Shown: in pieces, positions 16,499-25,241 of the stretch
Layout of the letters: each line of letters opens with the position of its first letter
How positions within the stretch are numbered: position 1 is the stretch's first letter
Assembly: GCF_042664795.1 (NCBI RefSeq)
Contig: NZ_JBHTBN010000002.1
Span: 124,001-188,000, forward strand
Source of the DNA: Jejudonia soesokkakensis
GTDB taxonomy: Bacteria > Bacteroidota > Bacteroidia > Flavobacteriales > Flavobacteriaceae
Direction: 5' to 3'
Length of the DNA: 64,000 bases
Notes under the pieces: model-generated
What the model was told of the DNA's origin: nothing
Seen by the model: the letters and a program-made list of their open reading frames with translations, nothing else
Databases searched by the model: none
Made by a program: the position numbers and the translations under genes

Positions 16499-16992
16499 TC
16501 AGATTTTGGTAATTCAATTCCAATTATTTCTGCCTCTCCAATTTTATTTGGTCCTTCGTGAATCCACCATTTTCTTCCGATATCCATATATTCATCAATC
16601 GGTTGTCTCGATAAAAATCGGACTAAAACTTCTTTAGTTTCTCCAGGCATAATCCATTCATTCTGGTCAAATTGAATATCTCCCATATATGCATATTTGA
16701 ATTGTCCATTTGTTTGGTATTCAAAAACGTGGTTTGGTCTGTATCCACTTTTTATCCCAGTTTTTCTTCCGCCATTTTCTGTCGAAATGATTTTTAATTT
16801 TGCTTTAACGTGAATCAATTCAGGCGTTTCGTCAAGGTCAAAATCAGTAATGCTATAATCAGTATATTTTCCGAAAGCGTGAGTGTCAAAAACTTTTCCA
16901 TAGCCTAAATTCAGCCATCTTTTGTAAATCAATTTTCCATTGAAATACAAGTAAAGTTCATTGTCGTTTTTTATTTCCTTTCGTATTATCAC
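16495..16992 (-). CDS. Stand-alone EF-Tu domain 3-like protein
   Basis: A 165-residue protein from GTG 16992. Residues about 60-163 line up with the C-terminal domain of elongation factor Tu: an AKLKIISTENGGRKT opening, then GYRPNHVFEYQTN (EF-Tu GYRPQFYF), IMPGETKEVLVRF (EF-Tu MPGDNVKMTV) and WWIHEGPNKIGEAEIIGI (EF-Tu FAIREGGRTVGAGVV). The GTPase domain is absent, so it cannot act as an elongation factor. In EF-Tu this domain contacts aminoacyl-tRNA and EF-Ts. A role as decoy, RNA binder or toxin-related protein would be speculation. First gene of c19 (ends TTGTAGGTA/TACCTACAA), overlapping the next by 4 bp. Confidence 0.82.
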   Translation of the reverse strand: MIIRKEIKNDNELYLYFNGKLIYKRWLNLGYGKVFDTHAFGKYTDYSITDFDLDETPELIHVKAKLKIISTENGGRKTGIKSGYRPNHVFEYQTNGQFKYAYMGDIQFDQNEWIMPGETKEVLVRFLSRQPIDEYMDIGRKWWIHEGPNKIGEAEIIGIELPKSE

Positions 16993-17005
16993 AGTTTGTT
17001 TAAAT

Positions 17006-17208
17006 TACCTACAACGGTCTTGTGTATGAAACGTAGCGTATAAATAAACGCTAATTTTTCGGATATAGCACGAGCCGAATTTTTTATTTTTTTGTTTAAT
17101 TTTCTTTTATAAATATAACCAAATAAAAAATTTGGCGTACTTTGTAAATATATGAAAACCCCTCGTAAAGCCTATAATAGCTATGTTTTATAAACGTTGT
17201 TGTGCGCA
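17006..17208. repeat. attC-like site s19 (family B)
   Basis: Inner stem GAATTTTTTATTT / AAATAAAAAATTTGGC, changed on both sides relative to s1, s3 and s24. Ends TACCTACAAC and GTTGTGCGCA. Confidence 0.76.
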
Positions 17209-17215
17209 GTTTTTT

Positions 17216-18940
17216 TTATTCTATTATTCCAATTATGTTACTCGTTCCTTGTACTGACTTTAAAAACTTTTCATAATTTTCAATTTTTTTTCTAGCGTCT
17301 GGAATGTTTAAATCTTTAGCATTTCCAGAATTAACTTTTTCGGTAATACGCTTTATTTCTTCAAAATCTACATTTTTGAAAATATCTTGTACTTCATTTA
17401 CTTGCATAAGATACCATCCAGATAAATTTATGTAATGTCCTTTATAACCTATAAAATTTAATATTAAAAGATTTAAAAGGTTGTGAAGTTTCAGAGCATT
17501 AGCTTCTAATTCAGCTTCCCAACTTGAATCAATTGGTATTCCACCGTGTAAGTAAGCGTTTCGCTGGTCTAATACTTCTAAATCATCTTGATTAAGAGTA
17601 ATTCCATATAACTCAAATGGTTTTATTAGTTTATCCTTATTTGTAGGACTATTTAAATTATTAATTTTAGTAGCAAGAATGTCAAATCCTTTAGGGTCAA
17701 TTTTAGTTTTATAAGTTTCTAAAAGAGCTATTTGTTCTTTTCTGAAACTTTTGGCGGTTGGTTTGTCTTGGATTGGTTTAAATACTTCTTGATTTAAATC
17801 TTTTAAAAACTCTGTAAGAGTTTCTATGGCTACCGAATAAAGTGCTCCTTTTTGAATTGAATCAGATAAATTACCAGCAGTAATTATAAGTTCTATTGTA
17901 CGCAATAATTCAGGATGATTCAAAACTTTTTCGCAGAATGACGAAAATAAATTTGAATCAAACATTTTGTGATGTTTTTCCAAATCCTTTTGTTCCTGTT
18001 CACTTCTGTCTTTGAAGGTTTGAAAGAAAAATGTAGGGTTAACTATTTGATTTTTAGAAATAATAGAAGGTGATTCTAAAACATATTCATACTCATCGAT
18101 TGTTTCAAAATTTTCTGTATTTGATAAAGCATAAACCACTTCTTCTTTGTAAAATTTACCGGATAAAAAAGCAAAGCATAATCTAATTATATATGAGTAT
18201 TTTTTGAAATCATCTAATGCTATTTTATTAACCGAATCGATTATCATTGAATTCATTGGTTCAATACCATAAAAATCAAATTTATTTCCATTTATTTCAA
18301 CATTGACAAACATTCCTTTAGTCGATGGAAATGGTAATCCTATTAATGACTTTTGTAGATGCCAAGTCTCATAATCGAACTTTAAACGATTTTTTTTGAA
18401 TTCTAAAATTTCTGTTGGATAAGTAAATTCAGTATCATTTGTCTGAATAACAATTCTTGTATAACTAGGTTTTGGGCTTTCACTAAATGTTTTTAGGTTA
18501 TTTAGTGTTCCATTTAGATATTGAGGTTTTTTCGGATATTCTGTTTTAAAATTACTTACGGATTCTTTTTTGGTATAAAACGATTTTCCGTCTTGAATGA
18601 TAGTTAGAGCTTTGTTTAATCCATAACTCTCTTTATGTAATACACCTCCAATATTTAGAAGTTTTTCAACTTTAATTTGAAATGGTAATCCTTGTTCTCT
18701 GTTATTTATAATCTCAATTGGAAAATTTTGTTGAACTGCTTTTTTATCCGAAGTATTAAATGAAAGTTGAATTTCATATTTACCACCTAAAGCTAGTTTT
18801 TGCAAGCATTCAACTGTTTGTTTAAAATTCTTATGTTTTGCTGTTTTTAAGATTTTTTTTTCATAATCTAAAAGAGGTCTAACAAGTTGCTTTTTCAATT
18901 TAAGAAATATTAATTTTCGATTTATACATTTTTTTATCAT
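17216..18940 (-). CDS. Large protein with HEPN-like R-X4-H motif
   Basis: This protein has 574 residues from ATG 18940 (a TTG in the site upstream would add nine residues). It is soluble and mostly helical in its second half. Residues 460-466 read RNAYLHG, the R-N-x3-H motif of HEPN ribonucleases and of the ApeA-type HEPN domains found in anti-phage proteins. The N-terminal half is strand-rich with no clear family. HEPN proteins cleave RNA as toxins or abortive-infection effectors, so a defence role is plausible, but no phage gene context is present. Cassette c20, ends TTGTGCGCA/TGCGCACAA perfect. It is one of the largest cassette genes here. Confidence 0.65.
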   Translation of the reverse strand: MIKKCINRKLIFLKLKKQLVRPLLDYEKKILKTAKHKNFKQTVECLQKLALGGKYEIQLSFNTSDKKAVQQNFPIEIINNREQGLPFQIKVEKLLNIGGVLHKESYGLNKALTIIQDGKSFYTKKESVSNFKTEYPKKPQYLNGTLNNLKTFSESPKPSYTRIVIQTNDTEFTYPTEILEFKKNRLKFDYETWHLQKSLIGLPFPSTKGMFVNVEINGNKFDFYGIEPMNSMIIDSVNKIALDDFKKYSYIIRLCFAFLSGKFYKEEVVYALSNTENFETIDEYEYVLESPSIISKNQIVNPTFFFQTFKDRSEQEQKDLEKHHKMFDSNLFSSFCEKVLNHPELLRTIELIITAGNLSDSIQKGALYSVAIETLTEFLKDLNQEVFKPIQDKPTAKSFRKEQIALLETYKTKIDPKGFDILATKINNLNSPTNKDKLIKPFELYGITLNQDDLEVLDQRNAYLHGGIPIDSSWEAELEANALKLHNLLNLLILNFIGYKGHYINLSGWYLMQVNEVQDIFKNVDFEEIKRITEKVNSGNAKDLNIPDARKKIENYEKFLKSVQGTSNIIGIIE

Positions 18941-18958
18941 TCGGTCGAATCTTGAAAT

Positions 18959-19192
18959 TGCGCACAACGTCTCCGGTTATGATTTCGGTGGGGATTGGCA
19001 GCTTAGCGTTGGCGCGCGATTAACTCGCCAAAGGCGAGGGGAAGCGCAGCCCGTTTTACGGCTGTGCGTGCGTTTCGGAGCAATGGCAAGCTGCTTGCCC
19101 AATTCTTTCAGATTAGTTTTAAAGTTTAAATATAAGATTAATTACCAAGCTATGAATTCAGCCCCGCTGAATTATAACCAATGTTGTACGCA
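18959..19192. repeat. attC-like site s20 (family A, altered middle)
   Basis: Ends TGCGCACAAC and GTTGTACGCA. The usual GTCGAAATCCAGTCAG stretch is replaced by GCCCAATTCTTTCAG. Second hairpin AGCCCG-TTTT-ACGGCT. Confidence 0.8.
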
Positions 19193-19197
19193 GTATT

Positions 19198-19617
19198 TTA
19201 TACCGCTAAACGTTTAGTCAAAGTCAAAATATATTTCGCATTAAATATTTCCACACTTTTATTCAATTCGTCACAGTCTTTCTGCTCCGCTTTTCTCAAA
19301 TTCAGTTTTTCACAAACATTGTCAATCAGTTCAATATCATCTAAATTTTCAACCCCATATATTTTATGGATATCATCTTCTGGGTAAATTGAAAAATCAT
19401 CCATTTGAATAAACTCTCGAATTTCGTCGTGAACGACTTCAACGTGTCGCTTTTCAAATCCGCTTTTCACAAGGCGGTTTATATATTCCGTTCGAGTTAT
19501 TTTCGGTCGACTTTTGTTCAATTTACGCAACTTTTTATCATTCCGTTTATTTTGAACGTAACTAAAAATCAATATTAGAAAGATGATTACTCCAATGATG
19601 ATTATCGTTTTTCCCAT
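19198..19617 (-). CDS. Small membrane-anchored protein of unknown function
   Basis: A 139-residue protein. One N-terminal membrane segment (MGKTIIIIGVIIFLILIFSY) is followed by a basic Lys/Arg/Asn linker. A helical acidic domain follows (about 45-139: HVEVVHDEIREFIQMDDF, LDDIELIDNVCEKLNL) and the chain ends in a Leu/Lys helix. The N-in or N-out topology cannot be told. Cassette c21 ends TTGTACGCA/TGCGTACAA are perfect. ATG lies 2 bases from the edge. Confidence 0.62.
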   Translation of the reverse strand: MGKTIIIIGVIIFLILIFSYVQNKRNDKKLRKLNKSRPKITRTEYINRLVKSGFEKRHVEVVHDEIREFIQMDDFSIYPEDDIHKIYGVENLDDIELIDNVCEKLNLRKAEQKDCDELNKSVEIFNAKYILTLTKRLAV

Positions 19618-19619
19618 AT

Positions 19620-19854
19620 TGCGTACAACGTCTCTGGTTATGGTTTCGGTGGGGATTGACAGCTTTGCGTTGGCGCGTGATTAACTCGCGTTAGCGAGGG
19701 GAAGCGCAGCCTGTTTTTTGGCTGTGCGTGCGTTTCGGAGCAGTGGCAAGCTGTTTTATCGAAATCCAGTCAGATTAGTTTTAAAGTTTAAATATAAGAT
19801 TAATTTTCAAGCTATGAATTCAGCCCCACTGAATTATAACCTGTGTTAGCCACT
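19620..19854. repeat. attC-like site s21 (family A)
   Basis: Ends TGCGTACAAC and GTTAGCCACT. Hairpin CTCGC-GTTA-GCGAG. Left arm reads GGTTATGGTTTCGG, one base from consensus. Confidence 0.8.
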
Positions 19855-19862
19855 GGCTTTTT

Positions 19863-20441
19863 TCAGCTCAAAATTTCACTCAGATAAACTATTCCGTAAA
19901 TCCATCCTAGATATAAAGCTGTATATGTCAGCGAATAAATAGATGAAATTCCGATATCACCTTTGGTAATTTTTGATTTTGAAAAAACAAATTTCATTGC
20001 TCTAAAAAAAATCCAATAAAGTGTAGCTAAAATTATAAAAATTGAAAACCAGAATACAGCTTCGAGAAGTATTAGTAAAACGATTATCAAAATTGTCATA
20101 CCAATCCAAAGCAATAAAGATAAAATAAATCCACCAATACCTTCTCCTACATCAACGGAAGGAGAATTAAAATCAGGTGTAATATTACCGAACATATCAT
20201 CGTCTCTAAATTTTCTAAACTTGGGGAAATTATCAGTTAGTCCAATCCCTTTGTAAAGGCCGTATGTCATAAATAGGAAAAGTGCTGTTCCGATTATTGA
20301 TAATGATAAATATAAGTTTGAAGTGATTGTACGATTATAATTTACTCCAGTTGCATAGACCGTAAGAATTGTGATAGCAACCACTAGCAGTGAAACTATA
20401 AAAACTGATTTTCCTTTTAAGTATTCTTGTTTGTTTTGCAA
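19863..20441 (-). CDS. Multi-pass membrane protein of unknown function
   Basis: A 192-residue hydrophobic protein from TTG 20441 (no nearby ATG). About five membrane segments: residues 13-31, 43-64, 104-125, 127-146 and 167-190. A polar loop (about 68-103, DNFPKFRKFRDDDMFGNITP) separates the second and third. No transporter or enzyme motif. Cassette c22, whose ends TTAGCCACT/TGTGGCTAA match at 8 of 9. Confidence 0.62.
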   Translation of the reverse strand: MQNKQEYLKGKSVFIVSLLVVAITILTVYATGVNYNRTITSNLYLSLSIIGTALFLFMTYGLYKGIGLTDNFPKFRKFRDDDMFGNITPDFNSPSVDVGEGIGGFILSLLLWIGMTILIIVLLILLEAVFWFSIFIILATLYWIFFRAMKFVFSKSKITKGDIGISSIYSLTYTALYLGWIYGIVYLSEILS

Positions 20442-20460
20442 TTTGAAGTTTTTTTCAGCT

Positions 20461-20694
20461 TGTGGCTAACGTCTCTGGTTATGATTTCGGTGGGGATTGG
20501 CAGCGTAGCGTTGGCGCGTGATTATCTCGCCAAAGGCGAGGGGAAGCGCAGCCTATTTTTTAGCTGTGCGTGCGTTTCGGAGCAATGGCAAGCTGTTGTT
20601 CGAAGTCCAGTCAGATTAGTTTTAAAGTTAAATATAATATTTTTTACCAAGCTATGAATTCAGCCCCACTGAATTATAACCGTTGTTACAACAC
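20461..20694. repeat. attC-like site s22 (family A)
   Basis: Ends TGTGGCTAAC and GTTACAACAC. The second hairpin reads AGCCTA-TTTT-TTAGCT, one pair lost. The AT-rich block is shortened (AAGTTAAATATAATATTTTTTACC). Confidence 0.78.
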
Positions 20695-21219
20695 GTATTT
20701 ATTACTTAAAACATTTCGTGATGCAATTTTAGCCTCTATCACATAATCACTATTTTCATCCGCAATACGTTTTAATTCCGATTCCGATTTTGTCTGGAAT
20801 TTCTGCTCGTAATTTAGAATACGTTTCTCTTTTTCTGCGTTCTTCTCCGCAATACTTTTCTCGGTAGTTTCCTTTTCCGGAAATATTTTATCAATCAGCC
20901 CTTTGTTCGTCATTAAAAATACAATGAGTAGAATTAGAAGTAGCGGATTAAATTGAAAAAAGATGATAGTGATTCCAAAAGTCATAAAGAAAATATCAAT
21001 CAGAGAAACAGTTCCGATTAAAAGAGTTAGTCCAAAAATATAAGTGTACCATTTTCTATTCTGAAAATATAAAATTGTTGAAATCAATATGAGAGTAAAT
21101 CCGATGTAATGTCTGTAATTAAGTGCAGTGTCAGAAAACAAAGATATTCCGATTGAAACAAGCACGAGAATAATTGCAATCAAAAGGGGTGTAAAATTTT
21201 TCTCGATGTTTTTTTTCAT
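20686..21219 (-). CDS. Membrane protein with charged C-terminal helix
   Basis: A 177-residue protein with four membrane segments (about residues 10-28, 37-53, 60-78 and 80-104). A Lys/Glu-rich cytoplasmic helix (about 110-165) has coiled-coil character. The TAA stop (20686-20688) is formed by the TTA of the cassette end, and the last codons lie in the private inverted repeat TTACAACAC/GTGTTGTAA, so the boundary encodes the C-terminus. Cassette c23. Function unknown. Confidence 0.64.
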   Translation of the reverse strand: MKKNIEKNFTPLLIAIILVLVSIGISLFSDTALNYRHYIGFTLILISTILYFQNRKWYTYIFGLTLLIGTVSLIDIFFMTFGITIIFFQFNPLLLILLIVFLMTNKGLIDKIFPEKETTEKSIAEKNAEKEKRILNYEQKFQTKSESELKRIADENSDYVIEAKIASRNVLSNKYVL

Positions 21220-21221
21220 AT

Positions 21222-21455
21222 GTGTTGTAACGTCTCCGGTTATGATTTCGGTGGGGATGGACAGCTTAGCGATGGCGTGCGATTAACTCGCCTTTGGCGA
21301 GGGGAAGCGCAGCCTATTTTTTGGCTGTGCGTGCGTTTCAGAGCGATGGCAAGCTGTGTGTCGAAGTCCAGTCAGATTAGTTTTAAAGTTAAATATAGTG
21401 TTTTTTACCAAGCTATGAATTCAGCCCCGCTGAATTATAACCGCTGTTGTAAACC
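21222..21455. repeat. attC-like site s23 (family A)
   Basis: Ends GTGTTGTAAC and GTTGTAAACC. Hairpin CTCGCC-TTT-GGCGAG. One change, TTTCAGAGC, against TTTCGGAGC. Confidence 0.8.
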
Positions 21456-21459
21456 GTTT

Positions 21460-22506
21460 TTATAAAACAATTATTTTTTCCCATTCATAATTTTCATTCG
21501 AAAAATGTCCGTAACAGGCTGTGGGCAAATACTCAATATTTTTTAAGTTTAATCTTTCAATAATCGCATTAGGTCTAAAGTCAAATTCATTTTTAACGAA
21601 ATTGGTAAGACTTTTATTGAAAATATTATTTGTGTTTACTGCTATCATTACTGGTTCTTCTTTTCCAAAAGCATAAGAAACACTAATTGTACAATTTTCA
21701 GCCATTTCGTTTGCTACGATGTTCTTCGCGACAAATCTTGACATATAACTTGCAGACCTATCCATTTTTGATGGGTCTTTACCAGAAAAAGCTCCTCCAC
21801 CGTGTTGAGATAAACCACAATAAGTGTCGATGATTATTTTTCTTCCGGTCAATCCAGTATCATTCATAAAGCCTCCTTGAATAAAATCAGATTTATCAAA
21901 TATCAATTCTTCGATTGAATTTTTATAGAATTGGTCATTTAATATTAAGTCTTTGATATTGTTTTCTAAAGCATCAAGGTCACAATTTTCTTTATGTTGA
22001 AGGCTTATTATAAGGGACTTAATTTTATTATTTTCAATTGTTGCTTGAATTTTACCATCAGGTAAAAACAATTTTTTGTTTATCCTGTAATCATCAATAT
22101 TTCGAGCAATATCATTTATTGCTAAAACTCCAAATGGAAGAAAATTATGCTCAATTTTATTGCAGGCAAATCCATACATTACTCCTTGGTCTCCAGCAAG
22201 CCCTTTTTCAACAATTTTATTTAATTGATAAGATTGTACGTTTATTTTATTGATAATTTCTAAACTATCAGAATAACCAATGCTTTTATAAATTTCGGAT
22301 GCAATTTTTTCTACATCAACTTTAGCATTTGATTTTATTTCTCCAGCTATTATTAAACTATTTGATACTCCTAAACATTCAATACCAGCTTTTGTGTTGC
22401 TATCATTTTTTAAGAATTCATCTAAAATTCCATCAGAAATTTGGTCACACACCTTGTCAGGATGACCTTTTAAAACTGTTTCTATAGTATAATGTTGGTT
22501 TACCAA
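21460..22506 (-). CDS. S-adenosylmethionine synthetase paralog in a cassette
   Basis: A 348-residue MetK-family protein that makes, or is predicted to make, S-adenosylmethionine from ATP and methionine. Catalytic motifs are intact: HPDK (15-18), GDQGVMYG (105-112), TGRK (220-223) and HGGGAFSGKDPSKMDRS (235-251). It is shorter than the usual 380-420 residues and has replaced the conserved AHxL segment by AINDIAR (129-135), so it belongs to a divergent branch. Likely start TTG 22506, two bases after the stop of the membrane-protein gene upstream, so the two are coupled in c24. A housekeeping metK should lie elsewhere in the genome. The pairing suggests that the product SAM, or a derivative, acts with the membrane protein; this is inference. 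Confidence 0.88.
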   Translation of the reverse strand: MVNQHYTIETVLKGHPDKVCDQISDGILDEFLKNDSNTKAGIECLGVSNSLIIAGEIKSNAKVDVEKIASEIYKSIGYSDSLEIINKINVQSYQLNKIVEKGLAGDQGVMYGFACNKIEHNFLPFGVLAINDIARNIDDYRINKKLFLPDGKIQATIENNKIKSLIISLQHKENCDLDALENNIKDLILNDQFYKNSIEELIFDKSDFIQGGFMNDTGLTGRKIIIDTYCGLSQHGGGAFSGKDPSKMDRSASYMSRFVAKNIVANEMAENCTISVSYAFGKEEPVMIAVNTNNIFNKSLTNFVKNEFDFRPNAIIERLNLKNIEYLPTACYGHFSNENYEWEKIIVL

Positions 22507-22508
22507 GT

Positions 22509-23309
22509 TTAACTGATATTATAGAATTTTTTCATTTCTTCCCACTCTTTTGTTAGTTGAACTTTCTTTTTTTCATAAATCTTGTCATCTAAACCAGACT
22601 TATTGTAGGCAAGAAGAGTTTCATACTCCAATGAAAGTTTTAGTGGATTGGCAACTTCAAGTCTTTTGTACGGCATTTTCTCTAACTCTGTAAAAACCTC
22701 TTTATAATTTTTCAATAAACTTTTCAATCTATCTGTAAAATTTAGATGATGTATTAATTCGGTAAGAAAGAGTGAAGATAAAAATATTTGAATTATTGGT
22801 AGTCCAATTGAGTTTTGTATTAATCCAAAATACGCCACTATCAAGAAAATTAACCCAAATATTGAATTTTTTAAAACCATACTTGGTCTTTGAGCCTTTG
22901 CTAAACTATAGGTGAAAAAGCAGTTTTCAAATCCGTTGACTAAAACCTTATACATTCCATCTTTGACTTCGTCATTGTCAAAATAATGTTGTGAGCGATT
23001 TCCCAAAAATTTTGTTCCTAATGAATTATCAATAAAATTTAGTCTTCTATATTCGGATACTGATGGATTTATAAAAACCTCTATTACAACATCAAGAATG
23101 TAATATGCAACTATAATAATGAAGTTGATAATTTTTATTAATTCAAAAATTGTAGGAAATTCAATTTCATATCTTTCTATAATTGGAACAACTATTGAAA
23201 TTATACCAGCAGAATAAAGAAGAATATCTGCAATTCCTTTAAGACGTTTTAATCTCTTAAATTCGTTTTGATAAGGAACTATTTTACTTTTAAATTTTCT
23301 TTCAGACAT
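22509..23309 (-). CDS. Four-segment membrane protein paired with MetK paralog (SLATT/S_4TM-like)
   Basis: This protein has 266 residues from ATG 23309. Two membrane segments near the N-terminus (about 27-44 and 58-80) and two more (about 150-168 and 172-190) frame a cytosolic loop with FIDNSLGTKFLGNRSQHYFDND. The C-terminus is a charged helical tail. The layout recalls the SLATT/S_4TM membrane effectors that partner nucleotide-signal enzymes in bacterial conflict systems; the match is by pattern only. It comes first in a two-gene unit with the MetK-like gene (2-bp gap). Cassette c24 has perfect ends TTGTAAACC/GGTTTACAA. Confidence 0.68.
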   Translation of the reverse strand: MSERKFKSKIVPYQNEFKRLKRLKGIADILLYSAGIISIVVPIIERYEIEFPTIFELIKIINFIIIVAYYILDVVIEVFINPSVSEYRRLNFIDNSLGTKFLGNRSQHYFDNDEVKDGMYKVLVNGFENCFFTYSLAKAQRPSMVLKNSIFGLIFLIVAYFGLIQNSIGLPIIQIFLSSLFLTELIHHLNFTDRLKSLLKNYKEVFTELEKMPYKRLEVANPLKLSLEYETLLAYNKSGLDDKIYEKKKVQLTKEWEEMKKFYNIS

Positions 23310-23323
23310 CTGGTCATTCAAAT

Positions 23324-23528
23324 GGTTTACAACGGCTCCGTATATGAAAAGTAGCGCTGAAAATAAGCTGTTTCTTTTCGGATAAACACAAGCCGAATTT
23401 TTAAATTTTACTATTTATCTTTTTACTTTGAAATCGTCAAATTTAAAAATTTGGCGACTTTCCAAAAACGCCCAAACCTTAGTGTTAGCAATGACTTGCG
23501 CTATTTTTTATATACAATGTTATGCCAC
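23324..23528. repeat. attC-like site s24 (family B)
   Basis: Outer stem GTATATGAAAAGTAGCGC / GCGCTATTTTTTATATAC, inner stem GAATTTTTAAATTT / AAATTTAAAAATTTGGC shared with s1. Ends GGTTTACAAC and GTTATGCCAC. Confidence 0.77.
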
Positions 23529-23529
23529 G

Positions 23530-25224
23530 TTAATTAACCGCAACATTATCAAATGACCATTTCATTACAGCAAAATTATCTAAAATATTTTCGTGTCTAT
23601 CTCCGATTGAAGTTTTAGTCCATTTTTCTTCTTCGGTATAATTTTTTATTTCCGCTTGTTGATTTAGTAATGGATTGTCTTTGTATGACTTTAATTTTTG
23701 AGAGAAAGCTATATTTCCAATTGATTTATTATGTGAGCCTGAAATAAGCATCAAATTTCCTAAACAATTTAAATACTGCTCTAAAAAATCTTCATCATAA
23801 ATATTTTCGCTTGTGACTTCATAACCACTCGCTAATGGGTCGCCATCTGTTGGTGTTTGTGGCGAAATATGTTCTATCTGTTCGTCTTCAATATTACCAT
23901 TGTTAATATCATAGCCTTTATTTTGAATATGGTTTTCATATTTCCACAACAGATAATTTAGCACGCTATTTTTGTACATATAGCCGTCTAAATATTCGTA
24001 CATTCTATCATCGCCCCAGTAATATGCATCATTAAATTTGTCTTTGAAATGAGTTCTCAATGTTTCCAAGTCGCCATTAAAAGCCGTCAAAATTTCATTT
24101 AGCCTACTTATTAAGTCGGCTCTACTGTTTATTAACTTATACCTAAATACAGCTATCTCAAGAATATGATATAGTGTATTTAGCTTTTTGTTGTCGTCGC
24201 CGAAGAATTTGTAACCTTTTATTACGAAAGGATAGACAAAAACAGGAATTGATAGGTTTCTTAAATCCTTCAAGTATTTGTCATTTGAATTATCCATTTT
24301 CTTTATGTTAGAAAATGAAGTATGCAGTTCATCGGCAAAATCTTTAATCCATTTAACTTTGTTTTTAGACGCTATAAGTTTCTCCTTTATGTCATCCAAT
24401 GTTCTATAATTAAATCCTTTCACATAAGCATTACAATGATAAATCAGTACGCTATCTTCATTGAGCGTTTTAAGGTCATTAATTATTAGATAAATCAATT
24501 TAAATATATTAGAAACGTACGCTACATTACCTTCTGTTTCTTCTTCTGAGCTATAAACGTACATTTGATACATAAAATAAGATTTGATTTTTTCCATATT
24601 GGTCAAATCTTTTCCTCGATTATTTTGAAGTTCGAACATCAGCGCAGAGTCTTTCTTTCCAGCAAGTTCAATACTCGTAATTTCAGTTTCTTCTACTTTA
24701 TTCAAGATTTTTAGCAAAACAGAAGTATCAAGTTTGTTCAGCTCCTTTTTAAAATGATTTTTGGCTTTTAAAATTCTTACTTGTGATGGCGTAGCGGTTG
24801 AAAATTTTTCTTTTCCTTCGACAATGACACTTTCAAAACAAGCTTGGTCATATTCAACAACACGAAGTTTAACATTTCCAGCATTTTTTAAATATATACT
24901 TTCTTTGATTTCTGGTTCAAACTCAAATTTTTCTTTTTCTTTTCTTAATTTTAGAACATCGATTATTGCTCTAAAAAAAATCGAGAGAGTAGTTAATCTT
25001 TGTTGACCATCAATTACTTCGTAGGTTATGTCTTTCTTGATAGTCTCGAAAAGCAAATTCCCATAAAAATAGTTGTTGTCGCCATTTACTTGCTCTTTCA
25101 AATCAGTGAGAAAAGTATTCCAATTATCTGCATCCCAAGAGTAAGCTCGTTGATAAACAGGAATTATATAATGTTTTTGAGAACTATCAAAAAGCCCCAA
25201 AATTGTAGTTGGTTTAAATTGCAT
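23530..25224 (-). CDS. GmrSD-like DUF262/DUF1524 protein (predicted modified-DNA restriction)
   Basis: This single 564-residue chain carries both parts of the GmrSD type. An N-terminal DUF262 (ParB-like NTPase) has IPVYQRAYSW (21-30) and the signature DGQQRLTTL (72-80). A C-terminal DUF1524-type HNH region has IEHISPQ (His452) and GNLMLISGSHNKSIGN (about 489-504). GmrSD proteins use NTP and cut glucosylated or otherwise modified phage DNA. Here the natural target is unknown. It fills cassette c25 (ends TTATGCCAC/GTGGCATAA). ATG 25224 is 18 bases from the edge. Strong candidate for a defence cassette. Confidence 0.87.
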   Translation of the reverse strand: MQFKPTTILGLFDSSQKHYIIPVYQRAYSWDADNWNTFLTDLKEQVNGDNNYFYGNLLFETIKKDITYEVIDGQQRLTTLSIFFRAIIDVLKLRKEKEKFEFEPEIKESIYLKNAGNVKLRVVEYDQACFESVIVEGKEKFSTATPSQVRILKAKNHFKKELNKLDTSVLLKILNKVEETEITSIELAGKKDSALMFELQNNRGKDLTNMEKIKSYFMYQMYVYSSEEETEGNVAYVSNIFKLIYLIINDLKTLNEDSVLIYHCNAYVKGFNYRTLDDIKEKLIASKNKVKWIKDFADELHTSFSNIKKMDNSNDKYLKDLRNLSIPVFVYPFVIKGYKFFGDDNKKLNTLYHILEIAVFRYKLINSRADLISRLNEILTAFNGDLETLRTHFKDKFNDAYYWGDDRMYEYLDGYMYKNSVLNYLLWKYENHIQNKGYDINNGNIEDEQIEHISPQTPTDGDPLASGYEVTSENIYDEDFLEQYLNCLGNLMLISGSHNKSIGNIAFSQKLKSYKDNPLLNQQAEIKNYTEEEKWTKTSIGDRHENILDNFAVMKWSFDNVAVN

Positions 25225-25241
25225 TGATGTTGTTTTTTTAA

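Noticed and set aside
16495..16992. A truncated tuf pseudogene
   Set aside because: It has its own start and stop, fits the cassette exactly and is diverged from EF-Tu throughout, so it is a complete gene.
4285..21465. Plus-strand frames in many sites with a shared peptide (YDFGGDGQLSVGARLTRLW-like)
   Set aside because: They lie wholly inside family A sites, shift frame between copies, and their variation follows base pairing, so they reflect repeated DNA and not genes.
21460..22506. The housekeeping metK
   Set aside because: It is divergent and short and sits in a mobile-type cassette; the real metK is expected elsewhere but cannot be checked here.
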